From positions 372,001-436,000 of the forward strand of contig NZ_RXLO01000004.1 of NCBI RefSeq assembly GCF_003958645.1: DNA of 64,000 bases, in the 5' to 3' direction. Of this stretch, positions 26,214 to 33,758 are shown piece after piece. The notes beneath the pieces are model-generated. The model worked only from the letters and a program-made list of their open reading frames with translations, was not told the origin of the DNA and searched no databases. A program made the translations under genes and the position numbers. Position 1 is the stretch's first letter. Each line of letters begins with the position of its first letter. Origin of the DNA: Chitinophaga rhizosphaerae (GTDB lineage: Bacteria > Bacteroidota > Bacteroidia > Chitinophagales > Chitinophagaceae).

Positions 26214-26690
26214 ATGGAAGAAACCTTCAATCAAGAGGAGCCCCGCCGCCGCGGCCGTCCCCGGGTAACCGAACGCCAGATACCCGATCACCCGGAGGAT
26301 TTCATTAACTATTATCGCAACTTGTCTTTCATCGAACGGGAAAAGACCATCCGCGCGGGAATCACCAAAAGGCAACTCGTTTGTCTAAAAGAAGTTCTAA
26401 AATTCGATTATGATACACTCGCCGGAACACTAGGAATAACTACACGTGCTTTGTTTCTCCGAAAATTAGATCAGCCATTCAGCCGGTTGTTGAGTGATCG
26501 GATCGCCATCTTGCTGGAACTTTATTGTTACGGACTGGACGTATTCGGTGAGCACGAACTACTACTCGAATGGCTCACCACTCCCAACGAAACCTTGCTG
26601 AATCAACGCCCCATTGACCTCCTGCATACACATCCCGGGGTACTGGAAGTACGGGCACGACTGCATCGTCTTTGCATAGGACAATTTTAA
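26214..26690 (+). CDS. Xre/ParS (MbcA-like) antitoxin of a RES pair
   Basis: 158 aa. After a basic, disordered lead (EEPRRRGRPRVTE), a helical region contains an HTH-like part (VLKFDYDTLAGTLGITTRAL) and the antitoxin/toxin-binding C-terminal (about 100-158): SDRIAILLELYCYGLDVFGE, LLEWLTTPNETLLNQRPIDL. The pattern with LNQRPIDLL resembles the GxxPIDLL-type ending of the Xre-MbcA-ParS toxin-binding domain (DUF2384). The next gene, 9 bp on, is a RES-domain toxin, the usual partner. These antitoxins bind the toxin and repress their own operon. Confidence 0.85.
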   Translation: MEETFNQEEPRRRGRPRVTERQIPDHPEDFINYYRNLSFIEREKTIRAGITKRQLVCLKEVLKFDYDTLAGTLGITTRALFLRKLDQPFSRLLSDRIAILLELYCYGLDVFGEHELLLEWLTTPNETLLNQRPIDLLHTHPGVLEVRARLHRLCIGQF

Positions 26691-26699
26691 ATATTCAAT

Positions 26700-27125
26700 A
26701 TGAAACTGTATCGCCTCGCACATACCGAAATTGCTTTCCGGCTCGAGGATAACCCAATATCCGGGTTCAACTTTATCGGGAAGCAACCTTTTTATTGCGC
26801 ATTCGAGTCAATTGCCGCTGCAATCCTTGAATGTAGTGTTTACAGGACACTGAAGAGAATGCCCCATAGCTTCTGCTTCGTCGAATTCCGTTTGCCAGAC
26901 CATTGCTGGATCTCTACTATCCAGGATGAGTCCATCATCGATCCGGTTGAGGGTACGTTCACCGGCTATCCGGGCACCAAAGCACAGCAGTTCCTGCAGG
27001 AAAGAAAAGCCCTCGTGGCCTCATTCCCTTCCTTTCACTGGCGGGCTCAGCTCAATTTCCTTATCAATCCCCGCCACCCCCTATTTAAAGAGATCACCAT
27101 AACAAAAATACTCCCCTGTATCTAG
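26700..27125 (+). CDS. RES-domain toxin (NAD+-degrading type)
   Basis: 141 aa. The fold is marked by KLYRLAHTEIAF at the start, FYCAFESIAAAILECSVYR (the conserved Glu-bearing helix) and FPSFHWRAQLNFLINPRHPL, matching the PS...N.L.NP.HP ending of RES proteins. RES toxins are NAD+ phosphorylases or ADP-ribosyltransferase-like enzymes that deplete NAD+ when freed from the antitoxin. The usual G-x-RWN segment is altered to GFNFIGKQ, so activity is not certain. It forms a pair with the Xre/ParS gene 9 bp upstream and helps stabilise the element or contributes to defence. Confidence 0.82.
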   Translation: MKLYRLAHTEIAFRLEDNPISGFNFIGKQPFYCAFESIAAAILECSVYRTLKRMPHSFCFVEFRLPDHCWISTIQDESIIDPVEGTFTGYPGTKAQQFLQERKALVASFPSFHWRAQLNFLINPRHPLFKEITITKILPCI

Positions 27126-27126
27126 G

Positions 27127-27696
27127 CTAATGGCCGAATCCCTTCCGCCTCAACCTTTCTGCTTCCCGAATTGTTTCCCAATACCGCTCCCGATCCACTT
27201 CAATCTGGATCACGCTATCCCTTACCTTCTCCGGATCGGCCTTCACTACTTCCCCCGCATGCCTTAATGTTGAATACAGCGAATCCTCCTGCAAAAGGCG
27301 CAGATAACGGATTTGGGTATCGGCGTTCCGATATGCCAATCCATCCTTCCATGCCGAAGTCCAACCGGAGACCGCCACAGCCAAACCGATAAACAGGCCT
27401 ATTGTTATCCAGATAATTTTTGGGAAATGATTGTGGTGCTCATGCAATAACGGCTTCGCCAAATCCTGCCGAAGGTGACCCACCAGTCCGCGCAAACCCG
27501 CAATTTCCTGTGAAAGGCGGTCCACATCACGCGATGACTTTTCCAGGCTTTTTAATAATAGATCCCCGGTGCGATCCAACGTTTCCACCTTTTTCAGGGT
27601 GGTTTTGATCCCCACGAGCAACCCGTTCTGGCTTCCCATATACTCCCGCAACTCGTGTAGATCTTTCGATATTATGTTTAATAACATTTCGTCCAT
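27127..27696 (-). CDS. Membrane-anchored coiled-coil protein next to relaxase
   Basis: 189 aa. A long N-terminal helix with heptad-like spacing (about 10-85, LLKSLEKSSRDVDRLSQEIA) leads to one membrane segment (about 95-113, IIWITIGLFIGLAVAVSGW). A C-terminal helix of about 75 residues follows (VIQIEVDRERYWETIREAER). No family recognised with confidence. It follows the relaxase gene by 12 bp on the same strand, as small membrane proteins do in Bacteroidetes mobilization modules, so a role in coupling the relaxosome to the membrane is possible but unproven. Confidence 0.6.
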   Translation of the reverse strand: MDEMLLNIISKDLHELREYMGSQNGLLVGIKTTLKKVETLDRTGDLLLKSLEKSSRDVDRLSQEIAGLRGLVGHLRQDLAKPLLHEHHNHFPKIIWITIGLFIGLAVAVSGWTSAWKDGLAYRNADTQIRYLRLLQEDSLYSTLRHAGEVVKADPEKVRDSVIQIEVDRERYWETIREAERLRRKGFGH

Positions 27697-27708
27697 GATA
27701 CAATGTTT

Positions 27709-28659
27709 TTACCGGCTTAATCCTCTGCGTTTCTTTTTCTTCCTGGCCTCCCGCAGGAGTTCATGAGGAACCTGGTTGTTGACAAATTCCGGCTTGAGCA
27801 ATTCTTCCAGAAAACCAGCCATTACCTTCATCACTTCCTGAGCAGGGAACGCAGCCCTAACACAGGAATAGGCTACAGAAGATTTTTGATGATGAATCGG
27901 CAAATTACGCGCGACGGATTTCCGTGGGATCTGAGGTTGCGATTCGATAGTTTTCTTAAGATTGGCCAGCGAAAACTTCCGGTCAACCGCGCTCCCTTTG
28001 AAACAAAAATCCCCGAGCTTAAAACTGATTCCCTGCGCCTCCTGCGTCCCGCTGCGGAACTTAACCACCGTTTCAATGCCCCTCACTTTTAGCCGCCGTG
28101 CCAGTTCGTCGAGGTCGGTACACCCCTTCAGGCTGCTGGAGATGGCGGAATAAATCCGGTAGCGTATTTGTTCCGGTTCGCTCATTGCTTTGACCTGGGT
28201 GCGGGAGATATCCTTCTTTTCCGCCGGTCGCAATCCGAACTCCCGTGTCAGTTCCTGGGCAACGGCTTTCGCCCGCCTGCCGATCATGCTATCCGTAATT
28301 GCCTTGCCTTGGAAGTTGACCCGGTTGGCAATAATGTGAACATGCGGATGCTCAGTGTCCGCGTGCCGGACGACTGCGAACTGGGTTCCGACCATCCCGA
28401 TCCCGTCCAAATACTTCCCTGCCAGGTCTACCATTAATTCGTCCGTAACCTTTTCTCCTGGCGGAAAACTCAGCACTGCATGAAAACAAGGGCGGGAAAT
28501 AGTCCGGCGAAGTTCAGCCTGCGCCTCAAAATCATCGGCCATCAGTCGCGGGCAATGTTCGCGGACGCCATCCGAAGCCAAAATATATGCTCCGTCTTTC
28601 CCCAATACATACTGGCAGGCTCGGCGGAAGCTGGCGCTGCTAATTACCTTGCTGATCAT
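27709..28659 (-). CDS. Relaxase/mobilization nuclease (MobA-type)
   Basis: 316 aa. The catalytic N-terminal half shows motif III of HUH relaxases, HADTEHPHVHIIANRVN, preceded by CFHAVLSFPPGEKVTDELM and MVDLAGKYLDGIGMVGTQFA. The candidate nicking tyrosine is Tyr17 in RRACQYVLGK. The C-terminal half is basic and probably binds DNA. The family (PF03432) nicks oriT and leads the strand into a recipient using another element's conjugation system. It overlaps mobC by 20 bp, so the two are one operon. At 316 residues it is at the short end for the family, with no helicase or primase extension. Confidence 0.92.
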   Translation of the reverse strand: MISKVISSASFRRACQYVLGKDGAYILASDGVREHCPRLMADDFEAQAELRRTISRPCFHAVLSFPPGEKVTDELMVDLAGKYLDGIGMVGTQFAVVRHADTEHPHVHIIANRVNFQGKAITDSMIGRRAKAVAQELTREFGLRPAEKKDISRTQVKAMSEPEQIRYRIYSAISSSLKGCTDLDELARRLKVRGIETVVKFRSGTQEAQGISFKLGDFCFKGSAVDRKFSLANLKKTIESQPQIPRKSVARNLPIHHQKSSVAYSCVRAAFPAQEVMKVMAGFLEELLKPEFVNNQVPHELLREARKKKKRRGLSR

Positions 28660-29005
28660 TCTTCACCTGTTTCATTTGTTCGTCGAAAAATCTGATTATC
28701 TCCTTCAGTTTGGTATAGAGCGGAAGGATTCCCTGCTTATTGACAGCCCGCGCCACCTGATTCAGGTTGGTCGAAATGCCGATGACCTGGCGAAAAAAGC
28801 CGTGATCTTTTACGTGAGGTCGGGCAACTACTTTACCCTTAATCGCGGCGGCGCGGATATAATTCGCCAGGTTCGTCCCGGCCTCCCGGGCCTTTCCTTT
28901 CAATATATACCTTTCCGCTTCGGTCAGGCGGATGGTAATTCTCCATTCTTTTTTCACCGGCTTTTTCGGCCGTCCGCCGTGGTTAGTATCGCTCATCATG
29001 CACAA
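28640..29005 (-). CDS. MobC-like mobilization accessory protein
   Basis: 121 aa (ATG 29005; an ATG three codons later is also possible). The N-terminal ribbon-helix-helix-like part reads WRITIRLTEAERYILKGKAR with EAGTNLANYIRAAAIKGKV. The C-terminal MobC helix pair is VIGISTNLNQVARAVNKQG. MobC proteins bind oriT and help the relaxase open the DNA. A candidate oriT lies just upstream (29051-29085), and the relaxase gene overlaps the 3' end by 20 bp. Confidence 0.9.
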   Translation of the reverse strand: MCMMSDTNHGGRPKKPVKKEWRITIRLTEAERYILKGKAREAGTNLANYIRAAAIKGKVVARPHVKDHGFFRQVIGISTNLNQVARAVNKQGILPLYTKLKEIIRFFDEQMKQVKNDQQGN

Positions 29006-29050
29006 TGTTCCGGTTCAATAATCCCCCCTTGCGACCAACGGGAGCAAAGG

Positions 29051-29085
29051 GCAAGCGGTTTTCGGCTGCCGAAAACACCGCTTGC
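29051..29085. other. Candidate origin of transfer (oriT) inverted repeat
   Basis: GCAAGCGG (29051-29058) pairs with CCGCTTGC (29078-29085), and inside it TTTTCGG pairs with CCGAAAA, leaving a short CTG loop and a CA bulge. It lies 45 bp upstream of mobC in a 124-bp gap between two minus-strand genes, the usual place for oriT in MobC/relaxase modules. The nick site cannot be assigned. Confidence 0.55.
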
Positions 29086-29129
29086 AATTCCAATATCCGC
29101 TCCGGTGAGGCCAAAAGCCCCTTCCCCCT

Positions 29130-29438
29130 TTACCGTATAGTATCGTGGTTGAAAACCTTCGGATTATCGACGCCGTGACGGCGCAGGTTCGCTTTCAGGT
29201 TCATCCACAACTGGATATTATAATCCGCGATTTCCTCCAGATCGTTGGCGGATAAGTTGTGGACGTTGATCACCTTGCCGTCGGGATCGTTCGGCCCCTC
29301 CGTCCCTGAAAAAGAAAAAATATTCGGTGCGCACCCTTCCCCGATCTCCAGTCCTTTGGAAATCGCGATGCTACTGCCATACAATCGCACCTGCCTGCCG
29401 CTGGCGAGCGACAGCAGCTTCTTGCGTAGTTCTGCCAT
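29130..29438 (-). CDS. Hypothetical protein of the mobilization region
   Basis: 102 aa. It starts with a basic helix (ELRKKLLSLASGRQVRLYGS), then a loop with acidic and Gly-rich sequence, and a C-terminal helix (ANDLEEIADYNIQLWMNLKA). No membrane segment and no recognised domain. It lies 29 bp after the Toprim gene on the same strand and before the candidate oriT, so it belongs to the element's core. Function unknown. Confidence 0.65.
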   Translation of the reverse strand: MAELRKKLLSLASGRQVRLYGSSIAISKGLEIGEGCAPNIFSFSGTEGPNDPDGKVINVHNLSANDLEEIADYNIQLWMNLKANLRRHGVDNPKVFNHDTIR

Positions 29439-29467
29439 TACAATAAGTTTTGAAGTAAATGAATTGA

Positions 29468-30433
29468 TTAGCGGATTCTCCGGCCAGGATTCCGGAGTTG
29501 AGGGGAGTTGTCGTCATCAGGAAACTTCCGCTGGAGTTCCTGGGCCAGTAGTTGCGCATCCGACAACTTCGGGTAGACCGTCACGAACCATTCGTTCAGA
29601 TCCTTCGAGCCCTTGTAAAATGAACTTCCATCCCGAGCAGCCGGATGCTCATGGATTACCTGCTCCGTTGCCCGCCGACCCGCTACGTCGTGATCGAGGT
29701 ACAGAGTTGTGGCGGAATATTGCCGGATCACTGGCAGGCTCTCCCGGAGGAATGCGACCGAGTTCAGAATCAAACAACTGGACGGCGGAATCCCGAACCG
29801 TTCCTCGAGAACCTTGAAGGAAAGGAAGTCGAAACAGCCTTCGAAGAGCCGCAGCTCCCGCGAATCGGCAGGAATGAGTGTTGTCCCTTTGGGGGAATTG
29901 CTCAATTTGATCCGGGCGTTCCGCAGCTCGAGTCCGCCCTTGTCGTTCTTAAACCCGATAGCGTAAAAGTCCTTCTTACCCAGCCGGTAGACGACCTCCC
30001 GGCAATACCTGCTCGCCAGCTCCAGCGGAATACCGCGATGATCGAGATAATCGATTAACGCCGGGGCCATGATCGGCCGTTCGGCCCGGATGTGGATCTT
30101 GGGTTCTTCATTGATGGGCTGCGCTGGTGCGGCATGGTGCCGGTCGAGCTGTCCATGAAAAGAAAATTCATGATCGAATTTGGATAGGAAGGTGGGAATA
30201 TCGCATTGATAAAACGCCATTCCGAAATCGATAATCGTGCCGCCGCGCCCGTCGCCATGATCGTACCAAACATTTAGTTTACGGTCAATTTTAAAGGAGG
30301 CAGTTCGCTCATTCCGAAGAGGGGAGAGATACCAATATTCTTGATTCTGGACTTTTACCGGGTGAAAACCAAGGGAGGCAAGGAAATCAACCAGGTCAAG
30401 CTGCTTAACATCAGAAATTTTAACGGAGCTCAT
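29468..30433 (-). CDS. Primase-like protein with CHC2-type and Toprim domains
   Basis: 321 aa. The N-terminal part (about 10-75) has the fold signature of DnaG zinc-binding domains, YWYLSPLRNERTASFKID with KLNVWYDHGDGRGGTIIDF, but its zinc cysteines are missing. The Toprim domain (about 190-290) keeps the acidic residues: LRLFEGCFDFLSF and TLYLDHDVAGRRA. No polymerase core is clear between them. Proteins of this form are common in Bacteroidetes integrative and mobilizable elements, where they are thought to prime replication of the transferred strand or the excised circle. It overlaps the upstream HTH gene by 4 bp. Confidence 0.85.
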   Translation of the reverse strand: MSSVKISDVKQLDLVDFLASLGFHPVKVQNQEYWYLSPLRNERTASFKIDRKLNVWYDHGDGRGGTIIDFGMAFYQCDIPTFLSKFDHEFSFHGQLDRHHAAPAQPINEEPKIHIRAERPIMAPALIDYLDHRGIPLELASRYCREVVYRLGKKDFYAIGFKNDKGGLELRNARIKLSNSPKGTTLIPADSRELRLFEGCFDFLSFKVLEERFGIPPSSCLILNSVAFLRESLPVIRQYSATTLYLDHDVAGRRATEQVIHEHPAARDGSSFYKGSKDLNEWFVTVYPKLSDAQLLAQELQRKFPDDDNSPQLRNPGRRIR

Positions 30434-30738
30434 GGCTTAACAGTTTTACGGCGAGGATTAGGCTTACTTTTCAGAAATACATGTACCTCTGACTTCAGGA
30501 AGTATACCCGGCCTCCCTGCTTGTGGCAGGGCAAACCACCCTTCATCCACTCATGCAATGTCACTAACGAGACTCCCAATACCCCGGCAATTTCCTTCCG
30601 GGATAGCAAAGGCTCCTCTTCCGGCCGACCTTCAGTCCGCACTTTTCCGGTAAAATCCTCCAGGCATTCTTTCATTGTCTCCCTTACCCACTTCCGGATA
30701 TCACTTTCATTTGGAATGTAAACCGTATTCATAAACAA
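30430..30738 (-). CDS. Excisionase-like helix-turn-helix protein
   Basis: 102 aa. A helical lead (ESDIRKWVRETMKECLEDF) precedes a winged-helix HTH_17/MerR-like domain: PLLSRKEIAGVLGVSLVTLH, EWMKGGLPCHKQGGRVYFLK, SEVHVFLKSK. Such proteins in Bacteroidetes elements act as excisionase or as regulators of the excision and replication operon. It is the first gene of the minus-strand series HTH, Toprim, hypothetical, mobC, relaxase, and its stop overlaps the Toprim start (ATGA). Confidence 0.88.
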   Translation of the reverse strand: MFMNTVYIPNESDIRKWVRETMKECLEDFTGKVRTEGRPEEEPLLSRKEIAGVLGVSLVTLHEWMKGGLPCHKQGGRVYFLKSEVHVFLKSKPNPRRKTVKP

Positions 30739-30864
30739 TTATTTTATGAACGCAAGTTGAGTCAAGCAAAGAGTCAAGTCAATGCAGGATTAGTCATGGA
30801 AAAATATACATTGATATACAATTGGTTAAGTTGTAAGATTAGGGCTTAAGTAGGCAAATTTCAC

Positions 30865-31737
30865 CTAACTGTAGAAGAATTCCTGGAGGGCTTCGTTCAG
30901 TTTTTTTACTTGGGGGATCTCGAATCTGACTTTTTCGACAGCGGCAGCGATCTTTTTCTGAACGGTGTTAGGCTTCATACTTTTGAACTCATTGAAGTGC
31001 ATATTTAATAAGAAGGCGAGATCTGTTGCTGTGAATTCCTTAAACAGTCCGTTAGTTTTACTTCCGGGAGCTTTTACAGTGCTGAATAGGTAAAATGCCT
31101 GAAGTAGCTTTTCGGTATGTTGCTGGTCGTTCAATTGGATATTCCCAGTCGTAAAGGCGCGGGCGATTGCCAAGAACCGGTCTTCCGCTTCGTTGGTAAT
31201 CGATTGAACGTGAGCCGTAAGTGGCGCGGACACCCTTTCAATGATCGCTTCCACATCGAAGGACGAGGCCGGCCAATTTAATGCGTCACGAATTGTTCCT
31301 GATATTCCCTGTTGTACGATTGGAGCTTCCTTTTCGAGATTCTCCTTCTGCTTTTCTTGAAGCCATTTCAGGGTCGTCTTCTGTACCCGTTTATATTCCG
31401 CACCGCCCGATTTTTGCATCCGCTCTTCAGTTTCATACCGCAGAAAACGGAGGAAGTCAGGCTTATCCTCGTATAATGAATAATGAAAATCCAGGTACTT
31501 TACGATTTCATACCCGGTGTATTCAATCATCTTGTTGAAAATCTCGTTATAGTATCGCCTAGCAAATGGCTCCTTAGGAAAGTATAAAAAGTAATCCGAT
31601 TGATAGGGCCCGGTTTTGTATTGAAAATAAGGGGTGATATGAATATGGTCTTTATATGGCTTTGATCTCGAACCAAAATCAGTGAGAATATTCCTCACCA
31701 ACATATTAGAAAACAGCCATTTCTTAAGGTTTCTCAT
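30865..31737 (-). CDS. Unrecognised 290-aa element protein preceded by iteron-like repeats
   Basis: 290 aa, soluble, basic N-terminus (RNLKKWLFSNMLVRNILTDF). The first half is rich in aromatic residues (YFQYKTGPYQSDYFLYFPK). A charged middle helix follows (about 120-140), then a helical C-terminal domain (about 235-290: FTATDLAFLLNMHFNEFKSM, VRFEIPQVKKLNEALQEFF). I cannot assign a family. Ten-base tandem repeats at 31851-31900 lie 114 bp upstream of its start, and a 12-bp perfect palindrome (TATCAATTGATA, 31818-31829) lies between. It could be a regulator of excision or transfer or a replication-related protein; neither is shown. Confidence 0.7.
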   Translation of the reverse strand: MRNLKKWLFSNMLVRNILTDFGSRSKPYKDHIHITPYFQYKTGPYQSDYFLYFPKEPFARRYYNEIFNKMIEYTGYEIVKYLDFHYSLYEDKPDFLRFLRYETEERMQKSGGAEYKRVQKTTLKWLQEKQKENLEKEAPIVQQGISGTIRDALNWPASSFDVEAIIERVSAPLTAHVQSITNEAEDRFLAIARAFTTGNIQLNDQQHTEKLLQAFYLFSTVKAPGSKTNGLFKEFTATDLAFLLNMHFNEFKSMKPNTVQKKIAAAVEKVRFEIPQVKKLNEALQEFFYS

Positions 31738-31850
31738 TGCTGTAGATTTTTAGGCTTCCCCTCAGTCTAATTAAATTAGCATAACCTATTAGAGGATACC
31801 ATTTGTAACATATTGACTATCAATTGATATACGAATTATCGCACAAAACA

Positions 31851-31900
31851 GCACTAATTAACACTAATAAGCTCTAATAAACACTAATTCGCACTAAATC
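31851..31900. repeat. Five tandem 10-bp iteron-like repeats
   Basis: Consecutive 10-mers GCACTAATTA, ACACTAATAA, GCTCTAATAA, ACACTAATTC and GCACTAAATC follow without gaps and then trail off into the AlbA_2 stop codon. The core CACTAAT recurs at exactly one helical turn, so five copies would present on one face of the helix. Such an array suits a protein binding site or a replication iteron set. Confidence 0.65.
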
Positions 31901-33569
31901 ACACAAGCACCCACTGCGGAGCTGCATCGGACCCTATGTTCTTAATCTTTCCATTCTTCCGAAGTTCTGATAATAAGTTGTTTACTTTAATCTTCTTTTG
32001 TCTATCATCCATCCAATCGGGCAACTTATTGAAAAGCAAATCATCAATATCTTTTCTATTTAAACTCCGATGTTCCTTAATCGCCTTTTCTATTAAATCT
32101 AGATACCACGCCTTGTCAAAAGCACTATTCTTAGAATACTCTGCCTTCTTACCAATCGTTTGAGCAACTTTACGCGAAAAATAAAAATTCGGTTTCCTCC
32201 CTTCTATTAAGCCCGCAGCCTTAAGGCCCTTTTCCTCCAGTAAAGTCAAAGGCATTTTCTTTTGAACTTTATCTAGAGAAAGTATTTGTTGAAGGCTTAA
32301 TTCTGGATGAATCGCCAAAATTCTTGCGTAATCTTGATTCAGGATTTTACCTGTTATAGTAACTCGAACCTTTCCACCACTAAGGTCATAGTCAGGAAGT
32401 GGGAAAAATCTGGCTCTCTGAAAAGAAAACATTTTCCGAATTCCGCTGCCTACTGTATCAACCATTTTAAGACTGAACATTGCATTTGCCAGGAACTTGT
32501 TTCGGTACTGCTCTTCCGGGGCATTATCTTTTATGACTTTTTCAACTGATCCGGGAATAAATCCTCCAACATTGGTAAAAATCAATTGATCATCCGTCTC
32601 GACTAGATTAATCCTTCCTCCAATAGTGTAGTCCTGATGCGCGATGCAATTATTAATTGCCTCTCTTATCGCATACGGCTCATACTGATCGACTTCTTCT
32701 GGAAACAATGTCCCTTCCTTCAAATAACGATATTTTAAGTTTCTAATCTTTGCATAAACCTTATCAATTGAAAGTAACAAGGGAGGGCCAAAAATCTCAT
32801 AATCCTTATCATTTCCGTTATGGTCTTTTAGTATCCATCGAATTTTAGCTTCAGAAGGATTTATAAAATGTTCAGACACCTCTTTCCCTAGGAGAATAAT
32901 TGCCGTTCTTGTTACCTTTCCTTTAATGAGGATCTTGGCTTTATTTAAGAAAGTTTCATCGTCCCAAGCGTCAACTTCACCTGCCATATTTGGAAACTTG
33001 CTTTTGAAATTATGCCGTGCCTGCAAAATTGCGCCGGGATCCAAATCATCAAGAGTTGCCTCAGGAATAATCACCGCGCTCCAATCATCACTCATCGCTT
33101 GATCTCGAATACGATGAATTTCTTCAATATTCAGCGCTCCGAGTTGTTCTCCATTTCTGCCGTAATAATGACCATCGAACGTTATAGGAATTCCCTTCGG
33201 TGCAGCTGGAATTTGAAACATAACCACCCTGCCTTCTGGTAAGTTCAATTCATAAATCTCTATGAAAGAAATGTTTCCAGTTATTTTTGCTGCAACTTCC
33301 GCTTTTAAATTATCTAAGTCTTTTCTATTCGGCCGGAACTGGCTCCCGACTATTTTATGTGCACTATTTTCAATTCCAAAAACTAACCATGCATATGGCA
33401 TCCCTTTTAAATTAGCTTCGTTACTTAAGGCAGAGAAGTATTTGCCAAGTTTAGTAAAGTCATAGTTGCCCTTTGCTTCTTTAAATTCAACTACTTCGGT
33501 CTCGGAAGTGAGGCTACAAAGCGTAGCTAAAATCTTTTTCAATTCATCTTCTGTGAACGTTTTTATCAT
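31899..33569 (-). CDS. AlbA_2 (Schlafen-like) protein with RecG-C/GHKL-like domain
   Basis: 556 aa. The N-terminal AlbA_2 domain (about 10-150) shows EVVEFKEAKGNYDFTKLGKY, SALSNEANLKGMPYAWLVFG and GHYYGRNGEQLGAL. The HATPase_c_4 domain (about 200-410) shows TRTAIILLGKEVSEHF, YAIREAINNCIAHQDYTIGG, LIFTNVGGFIPGS and DTVGSGIRKM. Winged-helix segments follow at the C-terminus. The AlbA_2 fold is shared with Schlafen RNases and is found in several defence and regulatory proteins. It is AT-rich and sits alone between the integrase and the iteron array. Its second domain is of the same type as the middle domain of the SIR2-APAZ protein in this element. Confidence 0.87.
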   Translation of the reverse strand: MIKTFTEDELKKILATLCSLTSETEVVEFKEAKGNYDFTKLGKYFSALSNEANLKGMPYAWLVFGIENSAHKIVGSQFRPNRKDLDNLKAEVAAKITGNISFIEIYELNLPEGRVVMFQIPAAPKGIPITFDGHYYGRNGEQLGALNIEEIHRIRDQAMSDDWSAVIIPEATLDDLDPGAILQARHNFKSKFPNMAGEVDAWDDETFLNKAKILIKGKVTRTAIILLGKEVSEHFINPSEAKIRWILKDHNGNDKDYEIFGPPLLLSIDKVYAKIRNLKYRYLKEGTLFPEEVDQYEPYAIREAINNCIAHQDYTIGGRINLVETDDQLIFTNVGGFIPGSVEKVIKDNAPEEQYRNKFLANAMFSLKMVDTVGSGIRKMFSFQRARFFPLPDYDLSGGKVRVTITGKILNQDYARILAIHPELSLQQILSLDKVQKKMPLTLLEEKGLKAAGLIEGRKPNFYFSRKVAQTIGKKAEYSKNSAFDKAWYLDLIEKAIKEHRSLNRKDIDDLLFNKLPDWMDDRQKKIKVNNLLSELRKNGKIKNIGSDAAPQWVLV

Positions 33570-33680
33570 GATACACTTATGTCTATGTTTGAATTCTAAA
33601 ATACTGCACCCTAATCCAAGTCACCACCGTAAAGATAGAATTTAACGAATCAGCACCATTTGCGATATTTTAACGATAAA

Positions 33681-33713
33681 GCAATATATGAATTTATGAT
33701 ACGCAATATATGA
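33681..33713. repeat. Pair of 11-bp direct repeats upstream of the AlbA_2 gene
   Basis: GCAATATATGA occurs at 33681-33691 and 33703-33713, 22 bp apart (two helical turns), between the integrase stop and the AlbA_2 start. The spacing suggests a protein binding site, either an operator or an excisionase site. Confidence 0.45.
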
Positions 33714-33758
33714 TGCTAAAGAAAAGGGGCATGAACAAAATAACTAATAAAATAATAT

